Under the pieces are notes generated by a model. The model worked only from the letters and a program-made list of their open reading frames with translations. It ran no database searches and was not told the origin of the DNA. This document shows, piece by piece, positions 25,684 to 33,492 of a stretch of DNA of 43,575 bases. Made by a program: the position numbers and the translations under genes. The number at the start of each line of letters is the position of its first letter. Position 1 is the first letter of the stretch. Source of the DNA: Erythrobacter sp. (GTDB lineage: Bacteria > Pseudomonadota > Alphaproteobacteria > Sphingomonadales > Sphingomonadaceae); assembly GCA_024642335.1 (NCBI GenBank), contig JAHEBH010000017.1, positions 1 to 43,575 on the forward strand, given 5' to 3'.

Positions 25684-26457
25684 ATGACGCAGGACCTCCG
25701 CCCCGGAAAGCTCCGGCTGGGCGTGAACATCGATCACGTCGCCACCATCCGCAATGCCCGCGGCGGGGACCATCCCGATCCGGTGCGCGCGGCGGAAATC
25801 GTGGCGCGTGTGGGCGGTGACGGCATCACCGCGCATCTGCGCGAGGACCGCAGGCATATTCGCGATGATGACCTCAAGCGCATCCAGGAGGCGACCGACC
25901 TGCCGCTCAACCTGGAAATGGCCGCGACCGAAGAAATGCTTGCCATCGCATTGGCCCACAAGCCGCACGCCGCCTGCATCGTGCCCGAAAAGCGCGAGGA
26001 GCGGACCACCGAAGGCGGTCTCGATGCAGAAGGCCAGCACAACCAGCTCGCACCGATCGTCGCTCGTCTCGGCGATGCCGGCATTCGCGTCAGTCTGTTT
26101 ATCGAGGCGAGCGAGCGGCAGTTGGAAGCCGCCCGGCGCCTCGGCGCACCCGTGGTGGAATTCCACACGGGCGAATATGCCCATGCCCATCTGGATGGCG
26201 ATTCGGAACGTACTCTCCGCGAATTGCGACGTGTCAGCGAGATGGCGGTCCTCGCCGCACAAATGGGAATCGAACCCCATGCCGGCCACGGCCTCACCTA
26301 CGTGAATGTCCAGCCCATTGCCGCCATCCCCCAGCTCGCCGAACTCAATATCGGCCATTATCTGGTGGGTGAGGCGATCTTCTGCGGGCTCGAACAGGCC
26401 GTGCTGCGCATGCGCGAACTGATGGACCAGGCCCGCCCTTCGACAGGCTCAGGGTGA
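25684..26457 (+). CDS. pdxJ: Pyridoxine 5'-phosphate synthase
   Basis: A 257-residue TIM-barrel enzyme that condenses 1-deoxyxylulose 5-phosphate and 3-amino-2-oxopropyl phosphate to PNP. Key stretches are [54 protein letters not shown], and [11 protein letters not shown]; the phosphate-binding end is [13 protein letters not shown]. The last eight codons, giving ARPSTGSG and the stop, are made by a repeat fragment (26436-26457) rather than family sequence. acpS follows after 4 bp, and PdxJ-AcpS adjacency is common in proteobacteria. Confidence 0.96.
   Translation: MTQDLRPGKLRLGVNIDHVATIRNARGGDHPDPVRAAEIVARVGGDGITAHLREDRRHIRDDDLKRIQEATDLPLNLEMAATEEMLAIALAHKPHAACIVPEKREERTTEGGLDAEGQHNQLAPIVARLGDAGIRVSLFIEASERQLEAARRLGAPVVEFHTGEYAHAHLDGDSERTLRELRRVSEMAVLAAQMGIEPHAGHGLTYVNVQPIAAIPQLAELNIGHYLVGEAIFCGLEQAVLRMRELMDQARPSTGSG
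26436..26457. repeat. Short dispersed repeat forming the pdxJ 3' end
   Basis: CCCTTCGACAGGCTCAGGG (26436-26454) is a motif I recall as frequent between genes of sphingomonads, with an inverted CCCT...AGGG frame. It supplies the final codons and the TGA of pdxJ. A partial match, GCGCCCTTCGACAGG, occurs at 40871-40885 upstream of purA. Confidence 0.55.
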
Positions 26458-26461
26458 TCGG

Positions 26462-26863
26462 ATGATTATCGGCATGGGATCGGACCTCTGCAATATCGAG
26501 CGAATCGCCAATTCGCTGGAGCGATATGGCGAGCGTTTCACGCAGCGGGTCTTCACCGATATCGAGAACGCCAAGGCCGCGCGGCGTCCGCACACGCGCG
26601 CTGGCACCTATGCCAAGCGATTTGCCGCCAAGGAGGCGTTCAGCAAGGCGGTTGGCACCGGTTTCAAGCGCGGCGTCTTCATGAAGGATATTGGCGTGGT
26701 GAATGCGCCATCAGGTGCGCCCACACTTCACCTGCAGGGCGGCGCGGCGGCGCGGCTGGCCGAGCTGACGCCCGAGGGGTATGCGGTGACAATCCATCTG
26801 ACCCTGACAGACGATCACCCCTGGGCGCAGGCCTTCGTCATCATCGAGGCGCACCGGCTGTGA
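26462..26863 (+). CDS. acpS: Holo-[acyl-carrier-protein] synthase
   Basis: A 133-residue phosphopantetheinyl transferase that moves 4'-phosphopantetheine from CoA onto the serine of acyl carrier protein. The Mg-binding Asp is in [20 protein letters not shown] and the Glu in [19 protein letters not shown]; both are intact. The start is ATG 26462, 4 bp after pdxJ. Its TGA stop overlaps the GTG start of lepB. It links cofactor metabolism to fatty acid synthesis and lies in the pyrE-pdxJ-acpS-lepB run. Confidence 0.96.
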   Translation: MIIGMGSDLCNIERIANSLERYGERFTQRVFTDIENAKAARRPHTRAGTYAKRFAAKEAFSKAVGTGFKRGVFMKDIGVVNAPSGAPTLHLQGGAAARLAELTPEGYAVTIHLTLTDDHPWAQAFVIIEAHRL

Positions 26864-27774
26864 CTGTCACGGAGACCCAGGCAGAGATTCCCGGCCAGGA
26901 GGACAAGAGCGTCAACTGGGTGGCGGAAATCCGCGGACTGGCGCTGATGCTGTTGGGCGTGCTTGCCTTCCACACACTGATCGCGAAGCCCTTCTACATT
27001 CCTTCCGCCAGCATGGTGCCCAATCTCATGGTCGGTGACCGGCTGATCGTGTCCAAATATCCCTATGGCTGGAGCTGGGTTTCGGCGAGCTTCCATATTC
27101 TGCCACGCGCCAACTGGCGCATCGCACCGGCGACGCCCGAATATGGCGATGTAGTGATTGTCGTGCCGCCCGACCGGGCGGAAGATTACATCAAGCGCGT
27201 GGTTGCCCTGCCGGGCGACACGATTGCGCTGGTCAACGGGCAGATCATCCTCAATGGCGAACCGGTTCCGCAGTCGGTCGAACCACCCGTGCGCCTGCCT
27301 GCCGACAACGACAACCTCTGCCTGAGCGCCGGCGGGTTCGAGCATTCCTGCCTCGATGATTTCGAAGCTTATCGCGTGCGGCTGGAGGATGGCAGCGAAG
27401 TTTATGAGCCGCCGACGCTGCGCGAGACTCTGCCCAATGGCGCCACCTATCTGATCATCGATCACATTCCGGGCAACGCATACGACAATATGGAACCCAT
27501 CACCGTGCCCGACGGCCAGGTGTTCCTGATGGGCGACAATCGCGACCATTCGGCCGACAGCCGCGCACCTTCCGCGTTCGACTTTCCCGGTGGCAACGGC
27601 CTGGGTGGCTCCGTGCCCATTGCCGATATCGGCGGCCGGGCGGAATTCATCACCTTCTCGCTGGACGGCAATGCCACGATCAATCCCTTGACTTGGCTAC
27701 CCGCGCTGAGGCCTGATCGCGCCTGGACCAGTCTGCGGCCCGCATTGGCGGGGGAAGGATCGCGCGATGAGTAA
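26860..27774 (+). CDS. lepB: Signal peptidase I
   Basis: 304 residues, starting at GTG 26860 in a GTGA overlap with acpS. One N-terminal membrane helix ([19 protein letters not shown], about 26-45) anchors the catalytic domain in the periplasm. The Ser/Lys dyad is Ser51 in [14 protein letters not shown] and Lys112 in [12 protein letters not shown]. The C-terminal [11 protein letters not shown] is the family box E. It removes signal peptides from exported proteins. acpS-lepB adjacency is common in alphaproteobacteria. Its stop overlaps the next gene by 8 bp. Confidence 0.96.
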   Translation: MTVTETQAEIPGQEDKSVNWVAEIRGLALMLLGVLAFHTLIAKPFYIPSASMVPNLMVGDRLIVSKYPYGWSWVSASFHILPRANWRIAPATPEYGDVVIVVPPDRAEDYIKRVVALPGDTIALVNGQIILNGEPVPQSVEPPVRLPADNDNLCLSAGGFEHSCLDDFEAYRVRLEDGSEVYEPPTLRETLPNGATYLIIDHIPGNAYDNMEPITVPDGQVFLMGDNRDHSADSRAPSAFDFPGGNGLGGSVPIADIGGRAEFITFSLDGNATINPLTWLPALRPDRAWTSLRPALAGEGSRDE

Positions 27775-28903
27775 CGACACACCGGAAAACCAGCCCGACC
27801 TGGGAGTGGGACCTTCGCGCATTGCCAATGCGGAAGTCCGCCACGAGGTTGCGCGCGCCGGGGTGTGGATCGCCATGGTCAGCCTCGCCTTCCTGGCCAT
27901 CTACATTTCGCAAAGCCTGCTGGTGATCTTCGGCGGCATGGTCTTTGCTACCATGGTCGATGGCGGCGCACGCCTGCTGGGCCGCGTGCTGAAGATCGGA
28001 CGCACATGGCGCATTGCCATAGTGTTGGCAGCTGGCTTGGCCTTTGCGCTGTGGCTGGGCTGGTTTGCGGGCTCCACCCTCTCGCAAGAGGCAGCGCAAT
28101 TCCCCGCCATCATCGAAGAACAGGCGCGGCAGTTCTTTGCCTGGCTGCGCGAACAGGGCTTTCAGATCGAACTGGGCGATGTGCAGGGCCTGATCGGCCA
28201 GGCGTTGAGCGGGTTTGGCACAATTACCCGCGCATTGGGCGGCATATTGGGCGGCCTCGCCACATTGCTGCTCATCGTCATCATCGGCATCTATGTCGCC
28301 ATAGAGCCTCGCCTGTACGAGCGAGGGATGGCGTGGATGTTGCCCCGCGAAAAGCGGCGCGACTTCCATATCCTCCTCGCCCGCATGGGTTTCACCATGC
28401 GGCGGCTGATGTTCGGGCGCCTGGTCGGCATGGTATTCGAAGGCTTCTTCACCTACGCCATGCTCGCTCTTTACGGCGTGCCGATGGCGGCGCTGCTGTC
28501 CATCCTGACCGGCCTGCTCGCCTTCATTCCCAATGTCGGGGCCTTCATTTCGGGCGTGCTGATGGTGATGGTGGGCTTTTCGGGCGGAACCGACATGGGG
28601 CTCTACACCATCTTCGTCTATTTCCTGGTGCAGAACATCGACGGCTACATCATCATTCCGATGATCGCCCGCAAGACGGTGGACCTCGCGCCTGCGCTGG
28701 TGCTCGCCGCGCAGCTCGTCATGGGCATATTGTTCGGCGTGCTCGGCCTGTTCCTGGCCGATCCGCTGCTCGCGATGATAAAGGTGGCGCTGGAGCGCCG
28801 GTCCGAACGAAATGCGGAAGACGATGCCGCAGCCGTTTGCGAAGCCGAACGCCGCGCGCAGGAGGAAGTGGCAGCTGCAAGCGCCAGCACTGCCAATGCG
28901 TAG
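27767..28903 (+). CDS. AI-2E family (PerM-like) permease
   Basis: 378 residues, polytopic membrane protein with about eight hydrophobic helices. Family markers are SLAFLAIYISQSLLVIFGGM near the start, a long amphipathic periplasmic region, FGRLVGMVFEGFFTYAMLAL and LLSILTGLLAFIPNVGAFIS, and near the end VQNIDGYIIIPMIARKTVDL. The family includes TqsA, but substrates vary; autoinducer export should not be assumed. A charged cytoplasmic tail rich in Ala and Glu closes it. It overlaps lepB and the DUF3089 gene by 8 bp each. Confidence 0.9.
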   Translation: MSNDTPENQPDLGVGPSRIANAEVRHEVARAGVWIAMVSLAFLAIYISQSLLVIFGGMVFATMVDGGARLLGRVLKIGRTWRIAIVLAAGLAFALWLGWFAGSTLSQEAAQFPAIIEEQARQFFAWLREQGFQIELGDVQGLIGQALSGFGTITRALGGILGGLATLLLIVIIGIYVAIEPRLYERGMAWMLPREKRRDFHILLARMGFTMRRLMFGRLVGMVFEGFFTYAMLALYGVPMAALLSILTGLLAFIPNVGAFISGVLMVMVGFSGGTDMGLYTIFVYFLVQNIDGYIIIPMIARKTVDLAPALVLAAQLVMGILFGVLGLFLADPLLAMIKVALERRSERNAEDDAAAVCEAERRAQEEVAAASASTANA

Positions 28904-30032
28904 GTTCCTCTATGCCATTGTCGCCGGAATCGTGCTGGTCGCGGCGGCGCTGTTCGCCTTGCGCCTTTATGGTGACGAACTGACCCGGATCGCGCTGGTC
29001 CCGTCCACTCCGTTCGAACCGCAGGCGGCGCTGGCGGACAATGCCTTCAGCGATCCTGCCATGTGGTTCAGCCGCCCGGGCATGGGTGCAATCAATGATC
29101 CCGCGCGCTGGCAGCCTGCCTATCGCGAGGGGTATACGGCCCCGTCCCGACCGGACACAACGCCGCCCCCGTTCGCGGTGTTCTTCGTCCACCCCACCAG
29201 CTATTTCGAAAGCAGCCACTGGAATGCGCCGCTGGGCGATGATCAATCGCAGCAATTCGCGGGCATTTTCGTGCGCGGCATGGGCAGCGCCTTCAACCGG
29301 GCGAGCGAAATCTGGGCACCGCGATACCGGCAGGCCACCTTCGGCTCCTTCCTCGACAATTCGGACGACGCGCGCCTTGCGATGGATGCCGCCTACTCGG
29401 ATATCGGACAGGCCTTCGACTATTTCCTGCTCAATGTGGATGCGGATACGCCCATCGTCCTCGCCGGACACAGCCAGGGAGCAATGCATGTGCTGCGCCT
29501 GCTGCGCGAAAGGATTGCGGGCAGCGAACTCTCATCGCGCATCGCCACGGTCTATGCCATCGGCTGGCCGATCTCGATCGAGCACGACTTGCCCCAATTG
29601 CCGCTACCCGCCTGCACCAAGGCCAGCGAAGGCGGCTGTATCGTCAGCTGGGCGAGCCTTGCCGACGGAGGCGATCCCGGCATGATGCTGCGCCCCTTCG
29701 CTGCGAGCACCGCCTTTGACGGACAATTGCGCGGGACAGGCCCGATCCTCTGCGTCAATCCGCTGAACGGCGTGGTCGGCGGCAGCGCAGAGGCGGTGCT
29801 CAACCTTGGCACGCTGGTACCATCATCCGATCTCACCACCGGCGATCTTGTGCCCGGTGCAATTCCCGCCCACTGCCGCGAGGATGGCATGCTGATGATC
29901 GGCGATCCGCCCGAAATGGGCGCGCACGTGCTGCCGCAGAACAATTATCACGTCTATGACATCCCGCTGTTCTGGGCCAATCTGCAGGCCGATGTCGTGG
30001 CGCGCGTTGCCGCGTGGGAGGCTGCCAGGTGA
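28896..30032 (+). CDS. DUF3089 alpha/beta hydrolase-like protein
   Basis: 378 residues from ATG 28896, which overlaps the upstream stop by 8 bp; the frame is open further left but only in a shadow of the permease. One N-terminal membrane helix (FLYAIVAGIVLVAAALFAL) tethers a periplasmic domain. VFFVHPTSYF and the nucleophile elbow IVLAGHSQGAMHVLRLL (G-H-S-Q-G) mark the DUF3089 hydrolase-like fold, and NNYHVYDIPLFWANL near the end may hold the catalytic His. It is likely an envelope esterase or lipase; the substrate is unknown. The ruvX GTG overlaps its stop (GTGA). Confidence 0.86.
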   Translation: MRRFLYAIVAGIVLVAAALFALRLYGDELTRIALVPSTPFEPQAALADNAFSDPAMWFSRPGMGAINDPARWQPAYREGYTAPSRPDTTPPPFAVFFVHPTSYFESSHWNAPLGDDQSQQFAGIFVRGMGSAFNRASEIWAPRYRQATFGSFLDNSDDARLAMDAAYSDIGQAFDYFLLNVDADTPIVLAGHSQGAMHVLRLLRERIAGSELSSRIATVYAIGWPISIEHDLPQLPLPACTKASEGGCIVSWASLADGGDPGMMLRPFAASTAFDGQLRGTGPILCVNPLNGVVGGSAEAVLNLGTLVPSSDLTTGDLVPGAIPAHCREDGMLMIGDPPEMGAHVLPQNNYHVYDIPLFWANLQADVVARVAAWEAAR

Positions 30033-30496
30033 TTACCGAGGTCGCAGAGGAATTTCGCGACGCCCTGCCTGATGGCGGCGTGCTGCTGGGGCTGGACCTC
30101 GGCACAAAGACCATAGGCATCGCCTTTTGCGATGCCGGCTGGAGCTTCGCCACGGCGGGCAAGACGCTGGCCAAGGGCAAGTTCGGCAAGGACAAGGCCG
30201 CGCTGGAGGCACTCATCGCCGAACGCGGGGTGAAGGGGCTGGTGATTGGCCTGCCGCTCAACATGGATGGCACTGCGGGCCCGCGCGCGCAGGCCAGCCG
30301 CGCCTTTGGCCGCAATCTGGCGGTGCTCAATCTTCCCGTGCTGCTGTGGGACGAGCGCTGGTCCACCACCAGCGCCGAACGCGCCATGATCGCGCAGGAT
30401 TTCAGCCGCGCCAAACGCGCCGAGAAGATCGACAGCCACGCCGCCGCGATCATCCTGCAAGGCGCGATCGACCGGCTGGCAGGGGGTATTCTCTAA
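30029..30496 (+). CDS. ruvX: Putative pre-16S rRNA nuclease / Holliday junction resolvase YqgF
   Basis: 155 residues of the RNase H-like YqgF family. LLGLDLGTKTIGIAFCD carries the first catalytic Asp, VIGLPLNMDGT is the nucleotide loop, LLWDERWSTTSAER holds the Glu, and AEKIDSHAAAIILQGAID contains the final Asp. Members process the 16S rRNA 5' end, and some resolve Holliday junctions. The start is GTG 30029 with GGGAGG about 8 nt upstream, in a GTGA overlap with the DUF3089 gene. It ends the pyrE run, 8 bp before palindromic repeat copy 2. Confidence 0.93.
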   Translation: MITEVAEEFRDALPDGGVLLGLDLGTKTIGIAFCDAGWSFATAGKTLAKGKFGKDKAALEALIAERGVKGLVIGLPLNMDGTAGPRAQASRAFGRNLAVLNLPVLLWDERWSTTSAERAMIAQDFSRAKRAEKIDSHAAAIILQGAIDRLAGGIL

Positions 30497-30503
30497 TCGG
30501 TCT

Positions 30504-30568
30504 TGAGTCCCCGCGAAGGCGGGGACCTCGTGATGCAGGCCTGCGGTCCCCGCCTTCGCGGGGACTCA
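30504..30568. repeat. Palindromic repeat, copy 2 (between convergent genes)
   Basis: A 24-bp arm at 30504-30527 (TGAGTCCCCGCGAAGG...) and its perfect complement at 30545-30568 enclose 17 nt. The outer arms share the GTGAG/CCCGCG design of the copy at 18487-18556. It fills the gap between ruvX and the convergent cupin-like gene and can form a hairpin in either transcript, so it may act as a bidirectional terminator. Confidence 0.88.
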
Positions 30569-30572
30569 CGCC

Positions 30573-31475
30573 TCAACAGGCCTCGGCAAGCTCTCGCCTC
30601 CTTCTGGTCGCCTCGCCCGCAATCAGCCGGCTGCCATTGCCCTCGGCCTGCCGCCACAATTCATCCCGTTTCTCCGCATCGAGAATGCCCGCCTGTGCAT
30701 CAAGCGCGGCCAGCCGCATCCGGTCGCTCACATGGCTGCGGGCGAAATTCTCCGCCAGGTCGCGCGCATCCTCACCGCCCAGGCCCACCGCCACGCGCAG
30801 GAAAATCTCGCCGCAACCGGGGCTGACAATGCCCGAAATCTCGTCCATTTCGACATCGAACTTGTACTGGTCGAGCCAGCCCTGCGCCCCGCCAGAATGC
30901 ATGATGTTGACCGAAACGGAGAGGCTTTCGGGCGGGATTTGCGAATGGACATCCACATGCGCGCGGTAGTGCATCAGCTTTCCGGGACTTAGCGTGGATC
31001 GTTCGATAAAACGCAGCCCTGCCTTTTCGCCGACCACGCCGTCCACCGCAGCGTAATCGTATTCGTAATAGTCCGAAGCATAGCCCGGGCCGAAGTACCC
31101 CACCGTCAGAAAGTGGAAGTTATGGTCATGCGGCAGTTCATAGGAGAATGCCGAACGGCCCGAGGCGCGAAAGGCATATTCGTCGCGGCTGGGCCAGACA
31201 TTGGCGCGCATGAAGAAGTCCCGGCCGAGCTGCGAAAGCATGATGACCTGGGCGCCATAGGCGCTGGCATCTTCCGCACCGCCTGTCCCGCTCTTCAATT
31301 CGTCGAGCATGATAGCGGCCAGGAATTCGCGGTTGTTGCCCAGGCGGCGCAGCCATTGCGCGGCGTGGAGCAGGCTTTCTTCCTCGGCGGGATCAAAACC
31401 GTGTTCTGCCAGCGCGGCTTCGCAGTCGCCCAGCGAACAGGCCGTGTCATCCAGATATTCGATTACCCTCGGCAT
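30573..31475 (-). CDS. Unrecognised cupin-like protein of a peptide operon
   Basis: 300 residues with no family I can name. The first 60 residues are helical. The centre looks like a double-stranded beta-helix with a metal site: PHDHNFHFLTVGYFGPGY gives His116, Asp117, His118 and His121, and PGKLMHYRAHVDVHSQIPPE gives His169, His173 and His177. This suggests a cupin or 2-oxoglutarate oxygenase-like enzyme binding Fe or another metal. The tail is helical and charged. GGAGG lies 7 nt before ATG 31475, which overlaps the preceding gene by 13 bp. It may modify the 53-residue peptide encoded first in the operon; that is inference. Confidence 0.75.
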   Translation of the reverse strand: MPRVIEYLDDTACSLGDCEAALAEHGFDPAEEESLLHAAQWLRRLGNNREFLAAIMLDELKSGTGGAEDASAYGAQVIMLSQLGRDFFMRANVWPSRDEYAFRASGRSAFSYELPHDHNFHFLTVGYFGPGYASDYYEYDYAAVDGVVGEKAGLRFIERSTLSPGKLMHYRAHVDVHSQIPPESLSVSVNIMHSGGAQGWLDQYKFDVEMDEISGIVSPGCGEIFLRVAVGLGGEDARDLAENFARSHVSDRMRLAALDAQAGILDAEKRDELWRQAEGNGSRLIAGEATRRRRELAEAC

Positions 31476-32428
31476 GGGGCTGCCTCCACTTGCAACAATT
31501 GGGGATGGTCATCGATCAATTGCGTGCGCAGGGCACGCGCCGGATCGCCCAGCGGATCGATCCCGCTTGCGGCTATCGCGGACAGCGCCGCGAAACCTGC
31601 TTCGCTATCGAGTGCGAGGCATTCGCGCAGGCATTGCCACCTGAGCGATTCGTCGCTTTCGGTCCGGACCATGACGGCCATGATTGGCGCCGCTTCGCCG
31701 CACTCCATGCGCCCGAGAAGCGCCACCATCATCTCCCGTCGGCTGGTCGCCAGCGATCCGGCGGACTGGTGCAGGAGCTCGCCAGTCTGGCGGCAATATT
31801 CACGTCCGGGTTGCGGATTTTCGCTGGCCTGCAACAGGCGCAATGTGACGAGGCGCCTGCTCACCTCGTGCGCCAGAACAGTCTCGCTCGTGCAATCGAA
31901 GCCGAGCCGCACTCCCGGCCGCAGCACGACCTCTTCCTCGGCAAACCGCACCCGCTCGCGCGGTCCGCGAATGCGCAGGATTCGCGCCTGCGCCTCACCC
32001 GCCAGCGTGGCATCATAGCGCAGCGCATCCGAGAAGGTGGCGCAGGGAAAGTCGAATCGTCCCGGTTCCCGCGCCTGGAGCAGCAATTGCGCCCTGCCCG
32101 ATTTGGCCAGCAGCAGCGTGGACGCCCGCCCGTCGAAGCCGTGACGGAAGGGCGGGTGGGCGAACGGCAGCCGGGCCATGGCCGCGCACAGGTGCCGCGC
32201 CAGCGATTGCGCCAGCGTTTCGGCTCGTCCCTGTCCCGTGAATATTTCGTCCAGTGCCGGGCAATCTTCCAGCGATGCGCCGGTGCCGAACAGCTGGAAC
32301 TGCTCCAGCACCTGCGCAACACTCGCTTCGCCGCACCAGGCATCGCAGGCCTGTTTCACCGCGGCCTGGGCCTGGCGCTGCGGAGCACGATCGCGCCGCA
32401 GCGCCGCGATGGCGGGATGAACTCGCAT
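31463..32428 (-). CDS. Unrecognised helical-repeat protein of a peptide operon
   Basis: 321 residues from ATG 32428; a TTG at 32437, closer to a GAGG, would add three. No family is recognised. The N-terminal part is Ala-, Gln- and Cys-containing helix, and the centre is mixed (RASTLLLAKSGRAQLLLQAR). A TVLAHEVSRRLVTLRLLQ segment resembles an HE-x-x-h motif without the second His. Residues about 230-310 look like HEAT-type helical pairs (MVALLGRMECGEAAPIMAVM, ESLRWQCLRECLALD). It starts 14 bp after the small peptide gene. It might hold the peptide or partner enzyme, as repeat proteins often do. Confidence 0.72.
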   Translation of the reverse strand: MRVHPAIAALRRDRAPQRQAQAAVKQACDAWCGEASVAQVLEQFQLFGTGASLEDCPALDEIFTGQGRAETLAQSLARHLCAAMARLPFAHPPFRHGFDGRASTLLLAKSGRAQLLLQAREPGRFDFPCATFSDALRYDATLAGEAQARILRIRGPRERVRFAEEEVVLRPGVRLGFDCTSETVLAHEVSRRLVTLRLLQASENPQPGREYCRQTGELLHQSAGSLATSRREMMVALLGRMECGEAAPIMAVMVRTESDESLRWQCLRECLALDSEAGFAALSAIAASGIDPLGDPARALRTQLIDDHPQLLQVEAAPCRG

Positions 32429-32442
32429 CGCTGCCAACAGCC

Positions 32443-32604
32443 TCAGATGATGCCGCCGCCCGGAGGCGCGGTTTCGTAGACAACGGTGGCAATCACCACC
32501 ACTGTGTCGTCATGTCCGGGGTTGGGAGTGCGCAGGGATCCGAACAGGCCGGTTACGGTGTTGAGATCGGGCAGGCTTGTCAGATCGATCTTCGGAAATT
32601 TCAT
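32443..32604 (-). CDS. 53-residue peptide, possible precursor of a modified peptide
   Basis: A short gene with a strong ribosome site: GAGGAG, 7 nt before ATG 32604. The product has a lead (MKFPKIDLTSLPDLNTVTG), a centre FGSLRTPNPGHDD, and a hydrophobic, beta-branched C-terminal block TVVVIATVVYETAPPGGGII. No Cys, signal peptide or membrane helix is evident. A lead plus distinct C-terminal core followed by two enzyme-sized genes is the layout of ribosomally made, modified peptides. It could instead be a small structural partner of the two proteins. The ribosome site and operon position support a real gene. Confidence 0.72.
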   Translation of the reverse strand: MKFPKIDLTSLPDLNTVTGLFGSLRTPNPGHDDTVVVIATVVYETAPPGGGII

Positions 32605-32680
32605 CAACAGTCTCCTCTTACCGGCAGAGCACAACGCTCCACCGGCCAGAAGAGATGCCGAGGCACCTGCCTGTTTTGAA

Positions 32681-32710
32681 ATTAAACTATTGTAATCGTC
32701 ATTATTTCAA
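32681..32710 (-). promoter_or_regulatory. Candidate promoter of the peptide operon
   Basis: TTGAAA (32710-32705) and TTTAAT (32686-32681) with an 18-bp spacer on the minus strand, in a notably AT-rich patch (about 32675-32710). The -35 contains the stop codon of the preceding siroheme-type gene. Transcription from here would give a leader of about 70 nt. Confidence 0.45.
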
Positions 32711-33492
32711 TGGGTTGACAGATTTAGAAGGACCACAAGCCCGTCCCATTGCCGCCCGTCTGCCGGCAGCAAAACGCGCTGCGCATCGGCCCTCGCGCGG
32801 TCCAGAATGGCCGCTGGAACCGCCGGGTCATGCAGCACCACATCGGCGCTTCCCAGCAGACGCGCCTGACGCAGGGTCAGGTCCTCTGGATCGGTGCTGG
32901 TGAGGATAATCTCGACCGCTCCGAAAACCGAGGCATCGGCCGCGCTCTCCAGCCATGCCTCGATGCGATCCGCAGCACCTGCCTGCAAGGGATCGAGCAC
33001 ACCGCCACTGGTCAGGGCCCTGTCGAGCGCCTGCCGCCGGTCCGCCATGTGCGGGAACTTCGCCTTGATTTTCCCGCGCAGTTCAGCAAGCCGCGAGGCC
33101 AACGTGCCGAGATCGGCGGGCAGCAGAGCTTCCAGCCGCAGCCGCAACTGCTTGACGAGGCCTGCCGACGCTCCGCCGGTCCCGATGGCCACGATCACCG
33201 GATCGCGCTCGAGCAGGCTGGGGGTGGTGAAATCGCACAGGTCGGGGCGGTCCACGACATTGACGAGCAGCCCCAGGGCGCGGGCCTTTCCGGCATCAGC
33301 CTCGCATCTGCCAGCGTCGTCATGGGCGATGAAGGCCAACTGCGCACCCCGGTCAATCCCCTGCTGGAGGTCGGTGACCACCACGCCACCGGCACGCTCC
33401 ACCAGCCGGCGCTTGGGTTCGGCCATGCCGCCCTCCCCCAGCACCACGACCGGCTTTCGGGCAAGGCGGTGGAAGAGGGGGAGGCTGTGCAT
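32707..33492 (-). CDS. Siroheme-synthase-like precorrin-2 dehydrogenase/ferrochelatase
   Basis: 261 residues from ATG 33492, sharing one base with the lysA stop. The N-terminal 150 residues are the CysG-B fold: PVVVLGEGGMAEPKRRLVER, a Rossmann loop for NAD, then VVDRPDLCDFTTPSLLERDP with the catalytic Asp. VIVAIGTGGASAGLVKQLRLR is the second conserved block. The C-terminal 70 residues (FGAVEIILTSTDPEDLTLRQ ...LLGSADVVLHD) resemble the start of the uroporphyrinogen methyltransferase domain, but with its glycine-rich loop replaced and the rest missing. It would oxidise precorrin-2 and insert iron for siroheme; the methylation step must come from elsewhere. Confidence 0.85.
   Translation of the reverse strand: MHSLPLFHRLARKPVVVLGEGGMAEPKRRLVERAGGVVVTDLQQGIDRGAQLAFIAHDDAGRCEADAGKARALGLLVNVVDRPDLCDFTTPSLLERDPVIVAIGTGGASAGLVKQLRLRLEALLPADLGTLASRLAELRGKIKAKFPHMADRRQALDRALTSGGVLDPLQAGAADRIEAWLESAADASVFGAVEIILTSTDPEDLTLRQARLLGSADVVLHDPAVPAAILDRARADAQRVLLPADGRQWDGLVVLLNLSTH

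Noticed and set aside
31463-32428. Metalloprotease assignment for the helical-repeat protein from its HE-x-x segment
   Set aside because: The motif reads H-E-V-S-R, lacking the second His of HExxH, and no downstream Glu ligand context is evident.
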